A stretch of DNA of 64,000 nt from Bacteroidales bacterium (GTDB lineage Bacteria; Bacteroidota; Bacteroidia; Bacteroidales; UBA10428). The stretch lies in contig JAFGOZ010000143.1 of NCBI GenBank assembly GCA_016926235.1, forward strand, positions 37,075 through 101,074, written 5' to 3'. Both the position numbers and the translations under genes were made by a program. Position 1 is the first letter of the stretch, and each line of letters begins with the position of its first letter. The notes beneath the pieces are model-generated. The model did not search any database. It was not told the origin of the DNA and was given only the letters and a program-made list of their open reading frames with translations. Shown here piece after piece: positions 7,700 through 16,917 of this stretch.

Positions 7700-10600
7700 T
7701 TACTTAGGTTTATTCACCACATCGTATAATATACCCTTCAATTCATCTAATTGTATCGGTTTTGTAATAATATATTCACATCCCGCTTTCAAGGCTTTTT
7801 GCTTGTATTCCTTTAAGGTATAGGCCGTTTGTGCAATTATACTTACATCCCTGTTAAATTTACGCATCTCTTTTATTGTATCAAACCCGTTTAATCCTGG
7901 CATATGAATATCCATTAATATAATATCGTACATAAAATTCTTTACTAATTGTATTGCATCCCTTCCTGTTTCAGCGCTTTCAATTTTATAGCCCTCATCC
8001 AAAAGAGATTCCTCAAGAAACATTCTGCTGGCAGGATCGTCATCCACAATCAGAATGCTGGTGTTTTTTACTTTTTTAAAACTTGCTGATCGTGCATTCC
8101 TTTTGAATTTTACCTCATTTTCAATTATATTAATTGGTAATTCGAAATGGAAAGTTGTACCAACATCTTCTTCAGATGTAAAGGATATTTTTCCATGCAA
8201 AAATTCAACCAGGCTTTTCACAATTGCTAAACCTAGACCATTTCCTCCCCTGGATCTCAATCCTGAATCCTCGACCTGTCTGAATCTTTCAAAAACCAAT
8301 CCCTTTTTCTCCTCCGGAATGCCTATTCCAGTATCGCTGACAAAAAATGCAACCTTAGACTTGCCTGCTTTTAGTATTCCAAATTTAATATTTCCTTTAT
8401 TTGTAAATTTGAATGCATTATCCAGAAGGTTCACAAAAATCTGCCTTACCCTGTATTCATCTGAATTGATCTGAATAATCTGGTTATATTTTACATACTC
8501 CAGATCTATATCCTCAATTCCTTTATCAAGTATTTTAGCTGTATAAAGTGAATACAGGTCAAATAACATCTCGTTTAGGTTAAAAAGTTTCCGGTCTATG
8601 CGCAAATCACCTGACTCAATTCGTGAAATATCAAGGATATCGCCAATAATTCTTAATAAGCCTTCAGAGCTACTCTTTATTATCGAAGCATAACGTTCCC
8701 TTTGTTCATCAGTCAACCCTGGTTTTGCCATGAGGCCGGAAAATCCCATAATGCCATTAAGAGGAGTTCTTATTTCATGGCTCATATTGGCCAAAAATGA
8801 TGATTTCAACTTATCGCTTTCCAGTGCTTTTTCCTTGGCACTTATCAAATCACTCATAGTATTTGCATTATAAAGAGCAATAGATGCTAATTCTGCAATG
8901 GCCGAAACCATTTGCATGTCATGGGCAGTAAAAGGCTCCGGCTTATTAGCCAGACCAACTAATCCAATGGCTTTTTTACGTATAATAAGCGGTGCAAACA
9001 TTACATTTTTTAGTTTCACATGTCCTTTTGGTAGATATTTTACCCAATCGGATTTACTAAAATCATTTTCAACAACTGCAACTCTTTTTTGATATGCTGT
9101 TTCACGCAATCCCCTGATAGGCATAGGCAATGATTCATCCACCGTGCATTTCATCCCCCCTGAATCTAAAAACAACACCTTATTCTCATCTCCATTATCA
9201 GCTAACATCGCTACATAACCACTTTTTGCTCTGGTAATTTTTTTACATATTCCAAAGAGCTTTTTAGCAGTTATTTCAAATGTATCAAATTCTATAACGG
9301 CCTGGCTGGCTTCAAGCAATGCAGATATATCCGCATTTCTAAGTTTAAGTTGATGTATATTATCAAGAGCTGCTTCTTTCGCTTTAATTGCATCTTCCCT
9401 GGCTTTTGCAATTTTCTTTTCTGTCTGCTTTCTTAAGGTAATATTTTCAAGTATCAATAACACATTCTGTTTACGATTAATATAAAGAGGTTCGGTTGAA
9501 ACAGAATATATAACATTTTGAATCCTTTTTTTTGTTTTTATCTTCATTGGTGCTTCAACATTGGATAACCCTTTCTTAATGTTAACTGTTTTTAAAACCG
9601 TGTTCCTAAGCACACAGTCAGCACAACCTTCACTATTGCCACATCCTTCAGGATTACCAAGTGCCAGGATGCATTTCAGTGCATCGCCCCCACCCTTTCC
9701 AATAATACTTTTTTCATGCTTGTTAGCTAATCGCTTGCCGGCCTTATTTATCTTGACAATATTTAACCTTTCATTCAAAAGAAACATTCCAAAAGGAGCA
9801 TTTTCAAATATTGACTGGAGGTTCTTTTCACTTTCCTCCAATTGCAGCAACATTTCATAGTCTTTTGTAATATCCTTTGAAACACCAAATGTTCCAATTA
9901 TTTTGCCCATTTTATCTTTTAAAGGCAGTTTTGATGTGGTAACCCAGGTTATATTTCCATCCTTATTCACTTCCCTTTCAACATAATCAAGAATTGGTTT
10001 CCCAGTTTTGATTACTTTTTGCTCATCACTTAGTGCTGGTATCGCGTGTTCATCTGCATAAAAATCAAAATCGTTTTTTCCTATCACTTCCTCCGGTCCA
10101 TCCATATGAAACTTATCAATCATGGCCTTATTTACTTTCACAAAACGACTCTGTTTATCCTTAAAGTAAATATACTCCGTAAAATTGTCCATGAGAGTAT
10201 CTAAAAAATATTTTGCCTGATTTAACTCTTCCTGTTTAGCTTCAATCTCTTCCAATCGTTTCATCAATTCCAATTGCATGGATTGCAATTCCTCATTCTG
10301 GGCAGCAATTTCTTCATTTTTATCCTTCAGCTCAAATTCATACTTTTTGCGGTATGTGATATCATTAAAAATTACTGCAAAATAATCCTTTTGGGGACAG
10401 TATGCTTTTACTTCATAATACCTGTCAATTTCTCCGGAATATTCATCAAATGTCACGGAGTTGCCATATTTAGCAACATCACCATATCTTTCTATCCAGT
10501 ATTTTTCAGTCTTGGGCATAACCTGCAACACTGTCCTTCCAATAATGCTTTCTCTATGCAACCCGGTAAGTCTTTCAAATGCCGGGTTTATATCAATAAA

Positions 10601-11110
10601 CATGTAATCTTTCGGGTTGCCATCCTTATCATATATCATTTTATGAAGTGCGAAACCACTCCCCATTTCTGTAAAAAGCAGCTCATAATCCTTTTTTAAA
10701 TCTTTCGTCTTCTTAAAAGCTTTTGTATTCTTCCTGCCTTCATCCTTTGTCATTTGCTGTTCATGAAAAATATGAACATATTTGTGTTTCCCTTCAACAT
10801 CAATCTTGCGAAATTCCATATTATATTCTTTCCCGTTTAACAGTATAGTATTTATCCCTCTAACACCATCTCTCCTTCCATCTGTATTAAATGGACAGTT
10901 CTGGTGTGAATGGGTACCATTGCAAAATAACTCCTGACATATCTTATTTATATAGCTATCATCATCTAATCCAAGTGCTTGCTTCCCTATTTTACTTATA
11001 TATTCAATTTTTTGATTCGAATCTGCAACCATAGCAAATTTTCCCTGAATACCGATTGTCTCCTCCCATTTTACTTTTACATTTCTTATATTCGTTGACT
11101 CTTTTCTCAT
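7700..11110 (-). CDS. Multi-PAS, GAF hybrid histidine kinase with receiver domain
   Basis: 1136 residues, cytoplasmic. Order: N-terminal PAS-like with Cys motif (CQELFCNGTHSHQNCP), PAS (about 140-260), a coiled coil (about 265-300), PAS (about 300-420), PAS with a Cys cluster (GCGNSEGCADC), coiled coil, GAF (about 610-760), HisKA with phospho-acceptor H778 (MSHEIRTPLNGIMGF), HATPase_c (LLDNAFKF, DTGIGIP, GGNGLGLAI), receiver with phospho-acceptor D1067 (ILMDIHMPGLNG). The cysteine-containing PAS domains are a recurring variety in sensor kinases and could bind metal or an Fe-S centre; that is inference. First gene of a two-kinase unit and a paralogue of the smaller kinase. Confidence 0.92.
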   Translation of the reverse strand: MRKESTNIRNVKVKWEETIGIQGKFAMVADSNQKIEYISKIGKQALGLDDDSYINKICQELFCNGTHSHQNCPFNTDGRRDGVRGINTILLNGKEYNMEFRKIDVEGKHKYVHIFHEQQMTKDEGRKNTKAFKKTKDLKKDYELLFTEMGSGFALHKMIYDKDGNPKDYMFIDINPAFERLTGLHRESIIGRTVLQVMPKTEKYWIERYGDVAKYGNSVTFDEYSGEIDRYYEVKAYCPQKDYFAVIFNDITYRKKYEFELKDKNEEIAAQNEELQSMQLELMKRLEEIEAKQEELNQAKYFLDTLMDNFTEYIYFKDKQSRFVKVNKAMIDKFHMDGPEEVIGKNDFDFYADEHAIPALSDEQKVIKTGKPILDYVEREVNKDGNITWVTTSKLPLKDKMGKIIGTFGVSKDITKDYEMLLQLEESEKNLQSIFENAPFGMFLLNERLNIVKINKAGKRLANKHEKSIIGKGGGDALKCILALGNPEGCGNSEGCADCVLRNTVLKTVNIKKGLSNVEAPMKIKTKKRIQNVIYSVSTEPLYINRKQNVLLILENITLRKQTEKKIAKAREDAIKAKEAALDNIHQLKLRNADISALLEASQAVIEFDTFEITAKKLFGICKKITRAKSGYVAMLADNGDENKVLFLDSGGMKCTVDESLPMPIRGLRETAYQKRVAVVENDFSKSDWVKYLPKGHVKLKNVMFAPLIIRKKAIGLVGLANKPEPFTAHDMQMVSAIAELASIALYNANTMSDLISAKEKALESDKLKSSFLANMSHEIRTPLNGIMGFSGLMAKPGLTDEQRERYASIIKSSSEGLLRIIGDILDISRIESGDLRIDRKLFNLNEMLFDLYSLYTAKILDKGIEDIDLEYVKYNQIIQINSDEYRVRQIFVNLLDNAFKFTNKGNIKFGILKAGKSKVAFFVSDTGIGIPEEKKGLVFERFRQVEDSGLRSRGGNGLGLAIVKSLVEFLHGKISFTSEEDVGTTFHFELPINIIENEVKFKRNARSASFKKVKNTSILIVDDDPASRMFLEESLLDEGYKIESAETGRDAIQLVKNFMYDIILMDIHMPGLNGFDTIKEMRKFNRDVSIIAQTAYTLKEYKQKALKAGCEYIITKPIQLDELKGILYDVVNKPK

Positions 11111-11338
11111 TCTAATTAAAAGTTTTAACTTATTAAATCAATAAGAACCAATAAATTAGAAAACCAACACAATACCTTTGGTTGCAAACATACCTTTACA
11201 AAACACATATTGTGTTTTCATCCTATTCCTTCTATTAAAATAATAAAATTGAGTGAAGCATACTAATAAAAAGGTATGACAAATATATTACAATGATTTT
11301 TATTTTTTCTCTGAAAAAATTCTACAAACCTCAATCAA

Positions 11339-12031
11339 TCAACCAACTGTGCTTAACTTAATAATTAGTTCAGGTCTTACTATCCTAATATCTTTTTTAT
11401 CTAATTGAATTATACCGTCATGCTTCAATTCATTAATAATTTTGTTAACGCTCTCAATAGAAATGGTTGCCAACTCAGCCAGTTCTTTTCTTGTAATGAG
11501 AGAAAATATTCTGGAATCTTTTAAGTCCCCATTGGACAGATAATGAAGAGCTGCAGCCAGTTTCCCATGATTATTCCTGGTACTCATAACATTAATCCTG
11601 TTATAAACATATAAATAATCGTGAGATATCCACTCAATGATAAAGTTCAATAACTTGGGATTCTCATAAATCCGTTCTTTTAAATAGTCAATTCTAAGCT
11701 GACAGAGGCTTGTATTTCCAACTGCTACAAGTGAGAATGGATATACCTTCTGATTACCCAAAACCGGGAAGGCAATAAAATTATCTTTCGTAACAATCTT
11801 AAGAATTGTATTTCGATCATTCTTTCCTTCAATAACTACTTTAACAAAACCTTTATTAACATAAAATATCTGTGAAACAAAACCACCCTGTTTTACTATC
11901 ACCTCCCCATGATGATATTGAACTTCGGTACAGTTATTTACCAGTTCATTATATTCCTTCTCTGAGAGTAAACTATTAAAACACTTATGTGTGCATTCCC
12001 AGCATGTTTTATTTTTCTCAATATCTTTCAT
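11339..12031 (-). CDS. Crp/Fnr-family transcription regulator with FNR-like cysteines
   Basis: 230 residues: cyclic-nucleotide-binding-like beta barrel (about 20-130), dimerisation helix, and winged helix-turn-helix (LITRKELAELATISIESVNKIINELKHDG in two parts, about 175-203). Cysteines C10, C13 and C17 cluster at the N-terminus, and C110 in TSLCQLRIDYL aligns with the SMVCEIPFETL segment that carries the fourth cluster ligand in E. coli FNR. This suggests an oxygen- or NO-sensing [4Fe-4S] regulator rather than a cAMP receptor; the spacing of the first three (CX2CX3C) differs from FNR (CX2CX5C). Divergent from the receiver-hemerythrin pair across a 292-bp gap. Confidence 0.85.
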   Translation of the reverse strand: MKDIEKNKTCWECTHKCFNSLLSEKEYNELVNNCTEVQYHHGEVIVKQGGFVSQIFYVNKGFVKVVIEGKNDRNTILKIVTKDNFIAFPVLGNQKVYPFSLVAVGNTSLCQLRIDYLKERIYENPKLLNFIIEWISHDYLYVYNRINVMSTRNNHGKLAAALHYLSNGDLKDSRIFSLITRKELAELATISIESVNKIINELKHDGIIQLDKKDIRIVRPELIIKLSTVG

Positions 12032-12193
12032 TGCACTTTTCTATTTTAAGTAAATTACTAAAAATCTTCGAAATTTTAAAGAATATCATAAGACATAACT
12101 ATAACTAATATAAGGCCGGGAAAAAGATGGTGAAGATATCCGGTTAATTCACAGGACAATATCAAAACAAAGCGGTAAAAATACTATGTACAA

Positions 12194-12209
12194 ATGGTAA
12201 AAATACCAT
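12194..12209. promoter_or_regulatory. Palindrome in the fnr-like/receiver-hemerythrin divergent region
   Basis: Perfect inverted repeat ATGGTA-AAAA-TACCAT. A related half (GGTAAAAATACTAT) lies just upstream, and GTACAAAT occurs on both sides of the palindrome. The position in the shared 12032-12323 intergenic region makes it a candidate operator, possibly for the FNR-like protein. No canonical TTGAT-N4-ATCAA box was seen. Confidence 0.35.
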
Positions 12210-12285
12210 ATTTCATGGGTACAAATTTCTACCTTATTTGGTTATTTAATAATATGTATTATCTGAATTTTATAATAGTTAACTG

Positions 12286-12293
12286 TATATTTG
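12286..12293 (+). promoter_or_regulatory. Bacteroidota-type -7 promoter box
   Basis: TATATTTG fits the TAnnTTTG -7 consensus of the Bacteroidota primary sigma factor and lies 31 bases before the receiver-hemerythrin start codon. The -33 TTTG element is not clear. Confidence 0.45.
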
Positions 12294-12323
12294 GAATATG
12301 ATTAAACGACCAAATCATTCACT

Positions 12324-12710
12324 ATGAAAAAGGTTTTAGTAATAGATGATTCAGAAGTAAGCCTATTCCTTATTGAATCTATTTTTGAAAATGATATGAA
12401 CGTGGAAGTCCTGATGGAGGAAGATAGCCGGAATGCCATTAGGAAGATTAAATACCACCTTCCGGATGTAATTATTCTGGATTTGATGATGCCAAAAATT
12501 GATGGATTTGAAGTACTATATCAGATAAAAGCAGATCCGGGACTAAAGAATATTCCTATACTTGTAGTAAGTGCACGGCATGATAAGGATGCATTAAATA
12601 AAGCTGAAGAGTTTGGAGTAGCCGGATTTGTAAAAAAGCCTATAGAATTGAATGATATTGAGGTAAAGATAAGGGAGCTGCTTGAATCTCCAGTAAATCA
12701 TATGGTATAA
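12324..12710 (+). CDS. Single-domain response regulator
   Basis: 128 residues, a complete receiver domain alone: MKKVLVIDDSEVSLFLIES with the DD pair, phospho-acceptor Asp in VIILDLMMPKIDGFE, LVVSARHD switch strand and the KKP Lys loop. No output domain. It is 15 bases upstream of the hemerythrin gene, so the two are co-transcribed. Receiver-hemerythrin pairing suggests an oxygen-linked signalling pair fed by one of the nearby cytoplasmic kinases; that link is inferred from position only. Confidence 0.9.
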   Translation: MKKVLVIDDSEVSLFLIESIFENDMNVEVLMEEDSRNAIRKIKYHLPDVIILDLMMPKIDGFEVLYQIKADPGLKNIPILVVSARHDKDALNKAEEFGVAGFVKKPIELNDIEVKIRELLESPVNHMV

Positions 12711-12725
12711 CTAATCTATTAACCT

Positions 12726-13118
12726 ATGGCACACTTATTCTGGAATGAATCATTGCGGGTAGAAGATCCGGGAATTGATCAGCAGAACAAACAAATAATT
12801 GGATTACTGAATATGTTTTGCGAAAGTGTAAAACAGGATGAGGGGAAAATATATGTATACGATTTGTTAAATTTATTAAAGGAGTACTCAAAATATCACT
12901 TCTTAACCGAAGAAACTGAAATGAAGAAAAATGGGTATATACATTTATCGGAACATAAAAAAAAACATACCCTTTATATGAAGAAATTGCTTGAACTGGA
13001 AAAATCTGTCAGTAATGAAAAGAAGGAAAAAACGTTAAAGAGAACTGAGGAACTTAAAACATGGTATTTCTCCCATATTAAGGAACATGATCAGAAATTT
13101 TTCAGGCAGGAATATTAA
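12726..13118 (+). CDS. Bacteriohemerythrin-like protein lacking one His ligand
   Basis: 130 residues, the whole hemerythrin four-helix bundle. Diiron ligands visible: H58 and E62 (YHFLTEE), H77 and H81 (HLSEHKKKH), H117 and D122 (HIKEHD). The usual His of the first helix, in the motif GIDxQH, is Asn21 here (GIDQQNK). Canonical bacteriohemerythrins bind O2 at a diiron site with five His and two carboxylates; a four-His site could alter O2 affinity, redox behaviour or metal content. The opening WNESLRVEDPGID is typical. Second gene of a pair with the receiver protein. Confidence 0.88.
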   Translation: MAHLFWNESLRVEDPGIDQQNKQIIGLLNMFCESVKQDEGKIYVYDLLNLLKEYSKYHFLTEETEMKKNGYIHLSEHKKKHTLYMKKLLELEKSVSNEKKEKTLKRTEELKTWYFSHIKEHDQKFFRQEY

Positions 13119-13154
13119 TAGTAATTCTTATTCCAAAATAGTCTCTTCCATTAA

Positions 13155-15359
13155 TTAAAACTTTAATATATAAGAGATTAGATCATTCTCGGGTTTTAAT
13201 TTCAGCTTCTTTTTTAAACGAACACGGGCAGTTTGAATGCTGGAAGGTTTAACATTTAACAATCTGGCAATGTCTTTTGTATTCATATTAAGCTTTATGT
13301 AAGCACAGAGTTTCATATCATTTTGAGACAACCCTTTATGTTTTTCTGACAGTTTCTTAAAAAATCCATGATAGGTTTCTTCAAAATACTTCATTAGCAT
13401 TTCCCAATCTCTGTCCAGGTTTAAATTATCTTCAATGACATATTTCATATTCTGATATTCAGTATATTTTGACAGATCAACCTTCAATGATAATTCATGC
13501 AGTTTTTTGTTCAAATCATGTAATGTTTTATTCTTTTGATGGGTGTATATAGTATCAATCACCATCTGTTTCTTCTTTTTATCTTCCAGCTTTGATTTTG
13601 TTATGTCCTGAAGCAGAAACTGAATATTTTTCTCCCCGTTAAAAAAGACCTCTGTAAAATGTATACGAACATACTTTGTTTTTCCTTTTACATCAATAAT
13701 TCGGGTTTCTAAAGCATAAGGATATGCAACCCTTTTTAACCCTATATCCTCAATAGTATGTTGTAGTAAATGTATATCATCAGGATGAATATGCTCAAGG
13801 ATACTTTTTCCCGTTGCTTCCTCAAGTGAACGAAATTCATGTATGTTTAAAAATTCCTTGTTGGCATATATAACATAGTCGTCTTTTAATATTCCCATAC
13901 CAACGGGAGCATTTTCCATCAAGCTTTTATATTTCTCCTCGCTTTCCACCAAGTTTCCCTGGCTCTGAGCAAATTTTAGTGCAATAGCAGCCATTTCGCC
14001 AAACCCAAAGGCAAGTTTGGCATCATAATCAGAAAACCCACCAGTTTTATTTGCAAGTCCTATTAACCCAACTGTATCTTTCCCAAACTTAAGGGGTATA
14101 AACATTACATTTTCCATTCCTACATGGCCATCAGGTAATAAACTCACCCATTCTGAGGCAGAAAAATCATTATTATAGATTACATCATCGGCTTTATATG
14201 CCTCAGCCCGCAAGCCTCGGATAGGCATTGGGATTGACGGGTCAACAGAACAATCATAATCACCCTTATCCAGGTATACAACCTGGTTTTCTTTCCCATC
14301 CGGGCTTAAGATAGCAACATAACCTGCCTTTGCGCCGATCATTGTTTTACATTCCCTGAAAATTTCTTCAGCCACCTCTGAAAAATCCGAGGATTGTGGT
14401 ATTGCCTTGGCTGCATTTAGCAATGCCCCCAGTTCTTTCTCATATCGCTTCTGATAAGTAACATCCACCATTGTAACCAACACCCTGCTATAATCATTCT
14501 CATAGCCGGGTGGGGCAAAGCCCTTAAGTATTATATTTCGGATGTCCCCGTCTAAAGTCATAACTTCAGTTTCAAATACGAAGTGGGTTTCACCCTTATA
14601 AATACATTCCAACACCTTTTTAAAACCCTCCCAGGATTTTTTGTTAAATGTAAGGGAAATATCTTTCAACAAATGTTCCCTGTTTTTTGCATTATGTATT
14701 TCAACCGCAGCATTGTTAACCTCCATCACTTTAACGAATTGGGCGCACTTCGCAACAAATTCAGGATTTTCATCAATCATAGCTTTAAATGCATCTATTG
14801 AAGGGCAATAGGATAATAATATCAGTTTTTTTACCTCTGAAAGATCCTCATCCCAAAGTGCAACCGGACTTTCATCAAATAAAGCTTTATAGTGTAACTG
14901 CCTTAAATTTAAATCATTATATTGGCGCTGAAATTCAGTATTATCCCTTATTATAACAAGTGAAGCTGCCTTTTTTTTGTAAGAAAATGGAATAACGGTT
15001 AATTCTGCATAAAAATTAGACGCATTCTTTCGTAACAACTCAATATTTAATTGGGGGTTGGGCAACTTTTGACCGGTTAAGGCCATAGTTTCCTTTACCG
15101 GTTCATAATATTTTTTTGGTATAAAATCAAAAAACTTCCTTCCAACCAAACTGGTATGGATATCCAAATCTAACAACTGATTTGTCGACGGGTTTGTAAA
15201 TATAATTACATCGTCCTGCACCACTATTACGGCATTGGGTGAATTATTCACGATAGATGTAAAAAAATAGTCCTCATGATCATACAGGGTGTTTAAGAAT
15301 GACTTGAGTTTTGTCTCAAATTCATGCACCTGCTGAATGAGGTCTTCAACTTCTCTCAT
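13155..15359 (-). CDS. PAS/GAF sensor protein with C-terminal LuxR-like helix-turn-helix
   Basis: 734 residues, soluble. A short N-terminal helix is followed by PAS (about 30-135, GRKFFDFIPKKYY), a second PAS (about 150-305), GAF (about 315-465, containing MPIRGLR and the GLIGLANK motif shared with the two kinases), PAS (about 475-590), a coiled coil, and a helix-turn-helix (about 670-734: LSQNDMKLCAYIKLNMNTKD followed by IARLLNVKPSSIQTARVRLK). This C-terminal type occurs in Bacteroidota sensor proteins and lets the sensor bind DNA directly without a phospho-relay. No kinase domain is present. Convergent with the hemerythrin gene, 36 bases apart. Confidence 0.85.
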   Translation of the reverse strand: MREVEDLIQQVHEFETKLKSFLNTLYDHEDYFFTSIVNNSPNAVIVVQDDVIIFTNPSTNQLLDLDIHTSLVGRKFFDFIPKKYYEPVKETMALTGQKLPNPQLNIELLRKNASNFYAELTVIPFSYKKKAASLVIIRDNTEFQRQYNDLNLRQLHYKALFDESPVALWDEDLSEVKKLILLSYCPSIDAFKAMIDENPEFVAKCAQFVKVMEVNNAAVEIHNAKNREHLLKDISLTFNKKSWEGFKKVLECIYKGETHFVFETEVMTLDGDIRNIILKGFAPPGYENDYSRVLVTMVDVTYQKRYEKELGALLNAAKAIPQSSDFSEVAEEIFRECKTMIGAKAGYVAILSPDGKENQVVYLDKGDYDCSVDPSIPMPIRGLRAEAYKADDVIYNNDFSASEWVSLLPDGHVGMENVMFIPLKFGKDTVGLIGLANKTGGFSDYDAKLAFGFGEMAAIALKFAQSQGNLVESEEKYKSLMENAPVGMGILKDDYVIYANKEFLNIHEFRSLEEATGKSILEHIHPDDIHLLQHTIEDIGLKRVAYPYALETRIIDVKGKTKYVRIHFTEVFFNGEKNIQFLLQDITKSKLEDKKKKQMVIDTIYTHQKNKTLHDLNKKLHELSLKVDLSKYTEYQNMKYVIEDNLNLDRDWEMLMKYFEETYHGFFKKLSEKHKGLSQNDMKLCAYIKLNMNTKDIARLLNVKPSSIQTARVRLKKKLKLKPENDLISYILKF

Positions 15360-15485
15360 TGTTACAAATATGATTTAAAAACAGCATAGTTTCTTGGCTT
15401 GTCCCAGTCATTTGAAAAATTACTAAAAAAATTTAAGTAAATCAATCCCCGGAACTACCTTTTAGAGATATTGCCTTATAAAAAT

Positions 15486-16796
15486 CTAATTTTCTGTTTC
15501 CTCCCCTTTAAAAAACAACTCCTCTTTAATTACTCTTATCCTTTCTGTGGCATAAGCTCTATATGATATTGTCATTCCATCTGGGATTTCCATATCATAA
15601 TCCGGTTTTGCAATGCTAAGAAAACGTTCGTAGTATTTTAATGCCTTCGAAAAATTAGCCATATAATCATATTGCACAGCTATGTAAAAGATCATCTCTG
15701 GCTCATCGGGATAAAAACCATGAGGCGTAAGATAATCTACCAGGGCAAGGTTATATTCGCCAACAGCATTGTGCATTTCTCCCAACTTTCCATACACACT
15801 TATCATCACATCTTTTGAGGGCATAATAATTTGTCTGGCCTTTTCGAGATAAACAATGGCCATCTCTTCCTGCAGTAGTTTACCAAAAGAATTCCCGATA
15901 AAAAAGAGTATTTCCGCATCCGTTGTATCCTGCATGTAAGCTTTGTTTAAATATATTATAGCAGTATCGTAATAGGAATTCTTAAAGTTGGCCAGACCGA
16001 GGTATTTGAATGAGAACTTTGACGAATCATTGTGATAAACTGCTTTTTTGAACCATTCTATGGATTGTTCATAATCTTCCTTTAAGTACAGCAGATAAGC
16101 TTTTTGTTTAATAATTCGTACATCGCAGGTATCGTAGGCATAAGAAATATTGGCATATACCTCGGCTGTATCCAAGTGCTTCTGCCCTATCAGCATATTA
16201 ATTAACACGGCTGCTGAAGCTATATCGGCAGGATTAATCATCAGTTCCTTTTTATACCATTCAATTGCCAGGTCAATATTATCCATTTTCTTACAACATT
16301 TTGCTGCCTGGCGTAAAAAGTAAAAATTAGTTGAATCATAGTTTATCAACTTTTTATAGTTTTCATATGCCTCAGTTAATCTCCCTTGATCTTCAAGCAG
16401 TTGAGCCAACTGAGCCCTGCAAAACACCTGAAATGAATCAAGTTTTAAGCATTCTTCATAAGTAAGAATTGCACGTTTTGAATCCCCCTTCGACTCATAA
16501 CAGCTGGCTAATGATCTTATAATTATTCCATTATGATTTTTCTCCAAAGCTTTCGTTAAGTATAGTATGGCCTTTTCAAAATCATATACCTGAATATGTG
16601 AAACTCCAACTGCATATAGTATTTCCCAGTGTAAGGAATCATGTAGATCAAGTTCTTTAGCAATCTGAACAACTTTTTTATAATTACCCGCTCTGTAAAG
16701 TTCTACAATGGAATCATCTTGAGCATTGCAACTTAAAGAGAACAGTATTGTAATAATAATGACAAAACTCCTCATGATATGAATAAAAAATAACAA
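15486..16796 (-). CDS. Secreted or periplasmic TPR-repeat protein
   Basis: 436 residues as read from 16796; the better start is probably Met8 (16775, MRSFVIIITILFSLSCNAQ), which gives a clean signal peptide ending in NAQ or a weak lipoprotein site. The rest is about ten tetratricopeptide repeats with the typical pattern of small and aromatic residues (for example AILTYEECLKLDSFQVFCRA and AIEWYKKELMINPADIASAA). It is a protein-protein scaffold; partner unknown. Divergent from the Cache-CheD gene across 121 bp of very AT-rich DNA. Confidence 0.82.
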   Translation of the reverse strand: MLFFIHIMRSFVIIITILFSLSCNAQDDSIVELYRAGNYKKVVQIAKELDLHDSLHWEILYAVGVSHIQVYDFEKAILYLTKALEKNHNGIIIRSLASCYESKGDSKRAILTYEECLKLDSFQVFCRAQLAQLLEDQGRLTEAYENYKKLINYDSTNFYFLRQAAKCCKKMDNIDLAIEWYKKELMINPADIASAAVLINMLIGQKHLDTAEVYANISYAYDTCDVRIIKQKAYLLYLKEDYEQSIEWFKKAVYHNDSSKFSFKYLGLANFKNSYYDTAIIYLNKAYMQDTTDAEILFFIGNSFGKLLQEEMAIVYLEKARQIIMPSKDVMISVYGKLGEMHNAVGEYNLALVDYLTPHGFYPDEPEMIFYIAVQYDYMANFSKALKYYERFLSIAKPDYDMEIPDGMTISYRAYATERIRVIKEELFFKGEETEN

Positions 16797-16917
16797 TATA
16801 CAAAAAATAAAAAAAGAGAAGTCTCAAATATGAATAGAAAAGCCTTTTTATGAAAGAATCTTTTTACAAATCGAACAAAATTTATTAAATTAATATATAC
16901 ATAATACTCTAACCATA

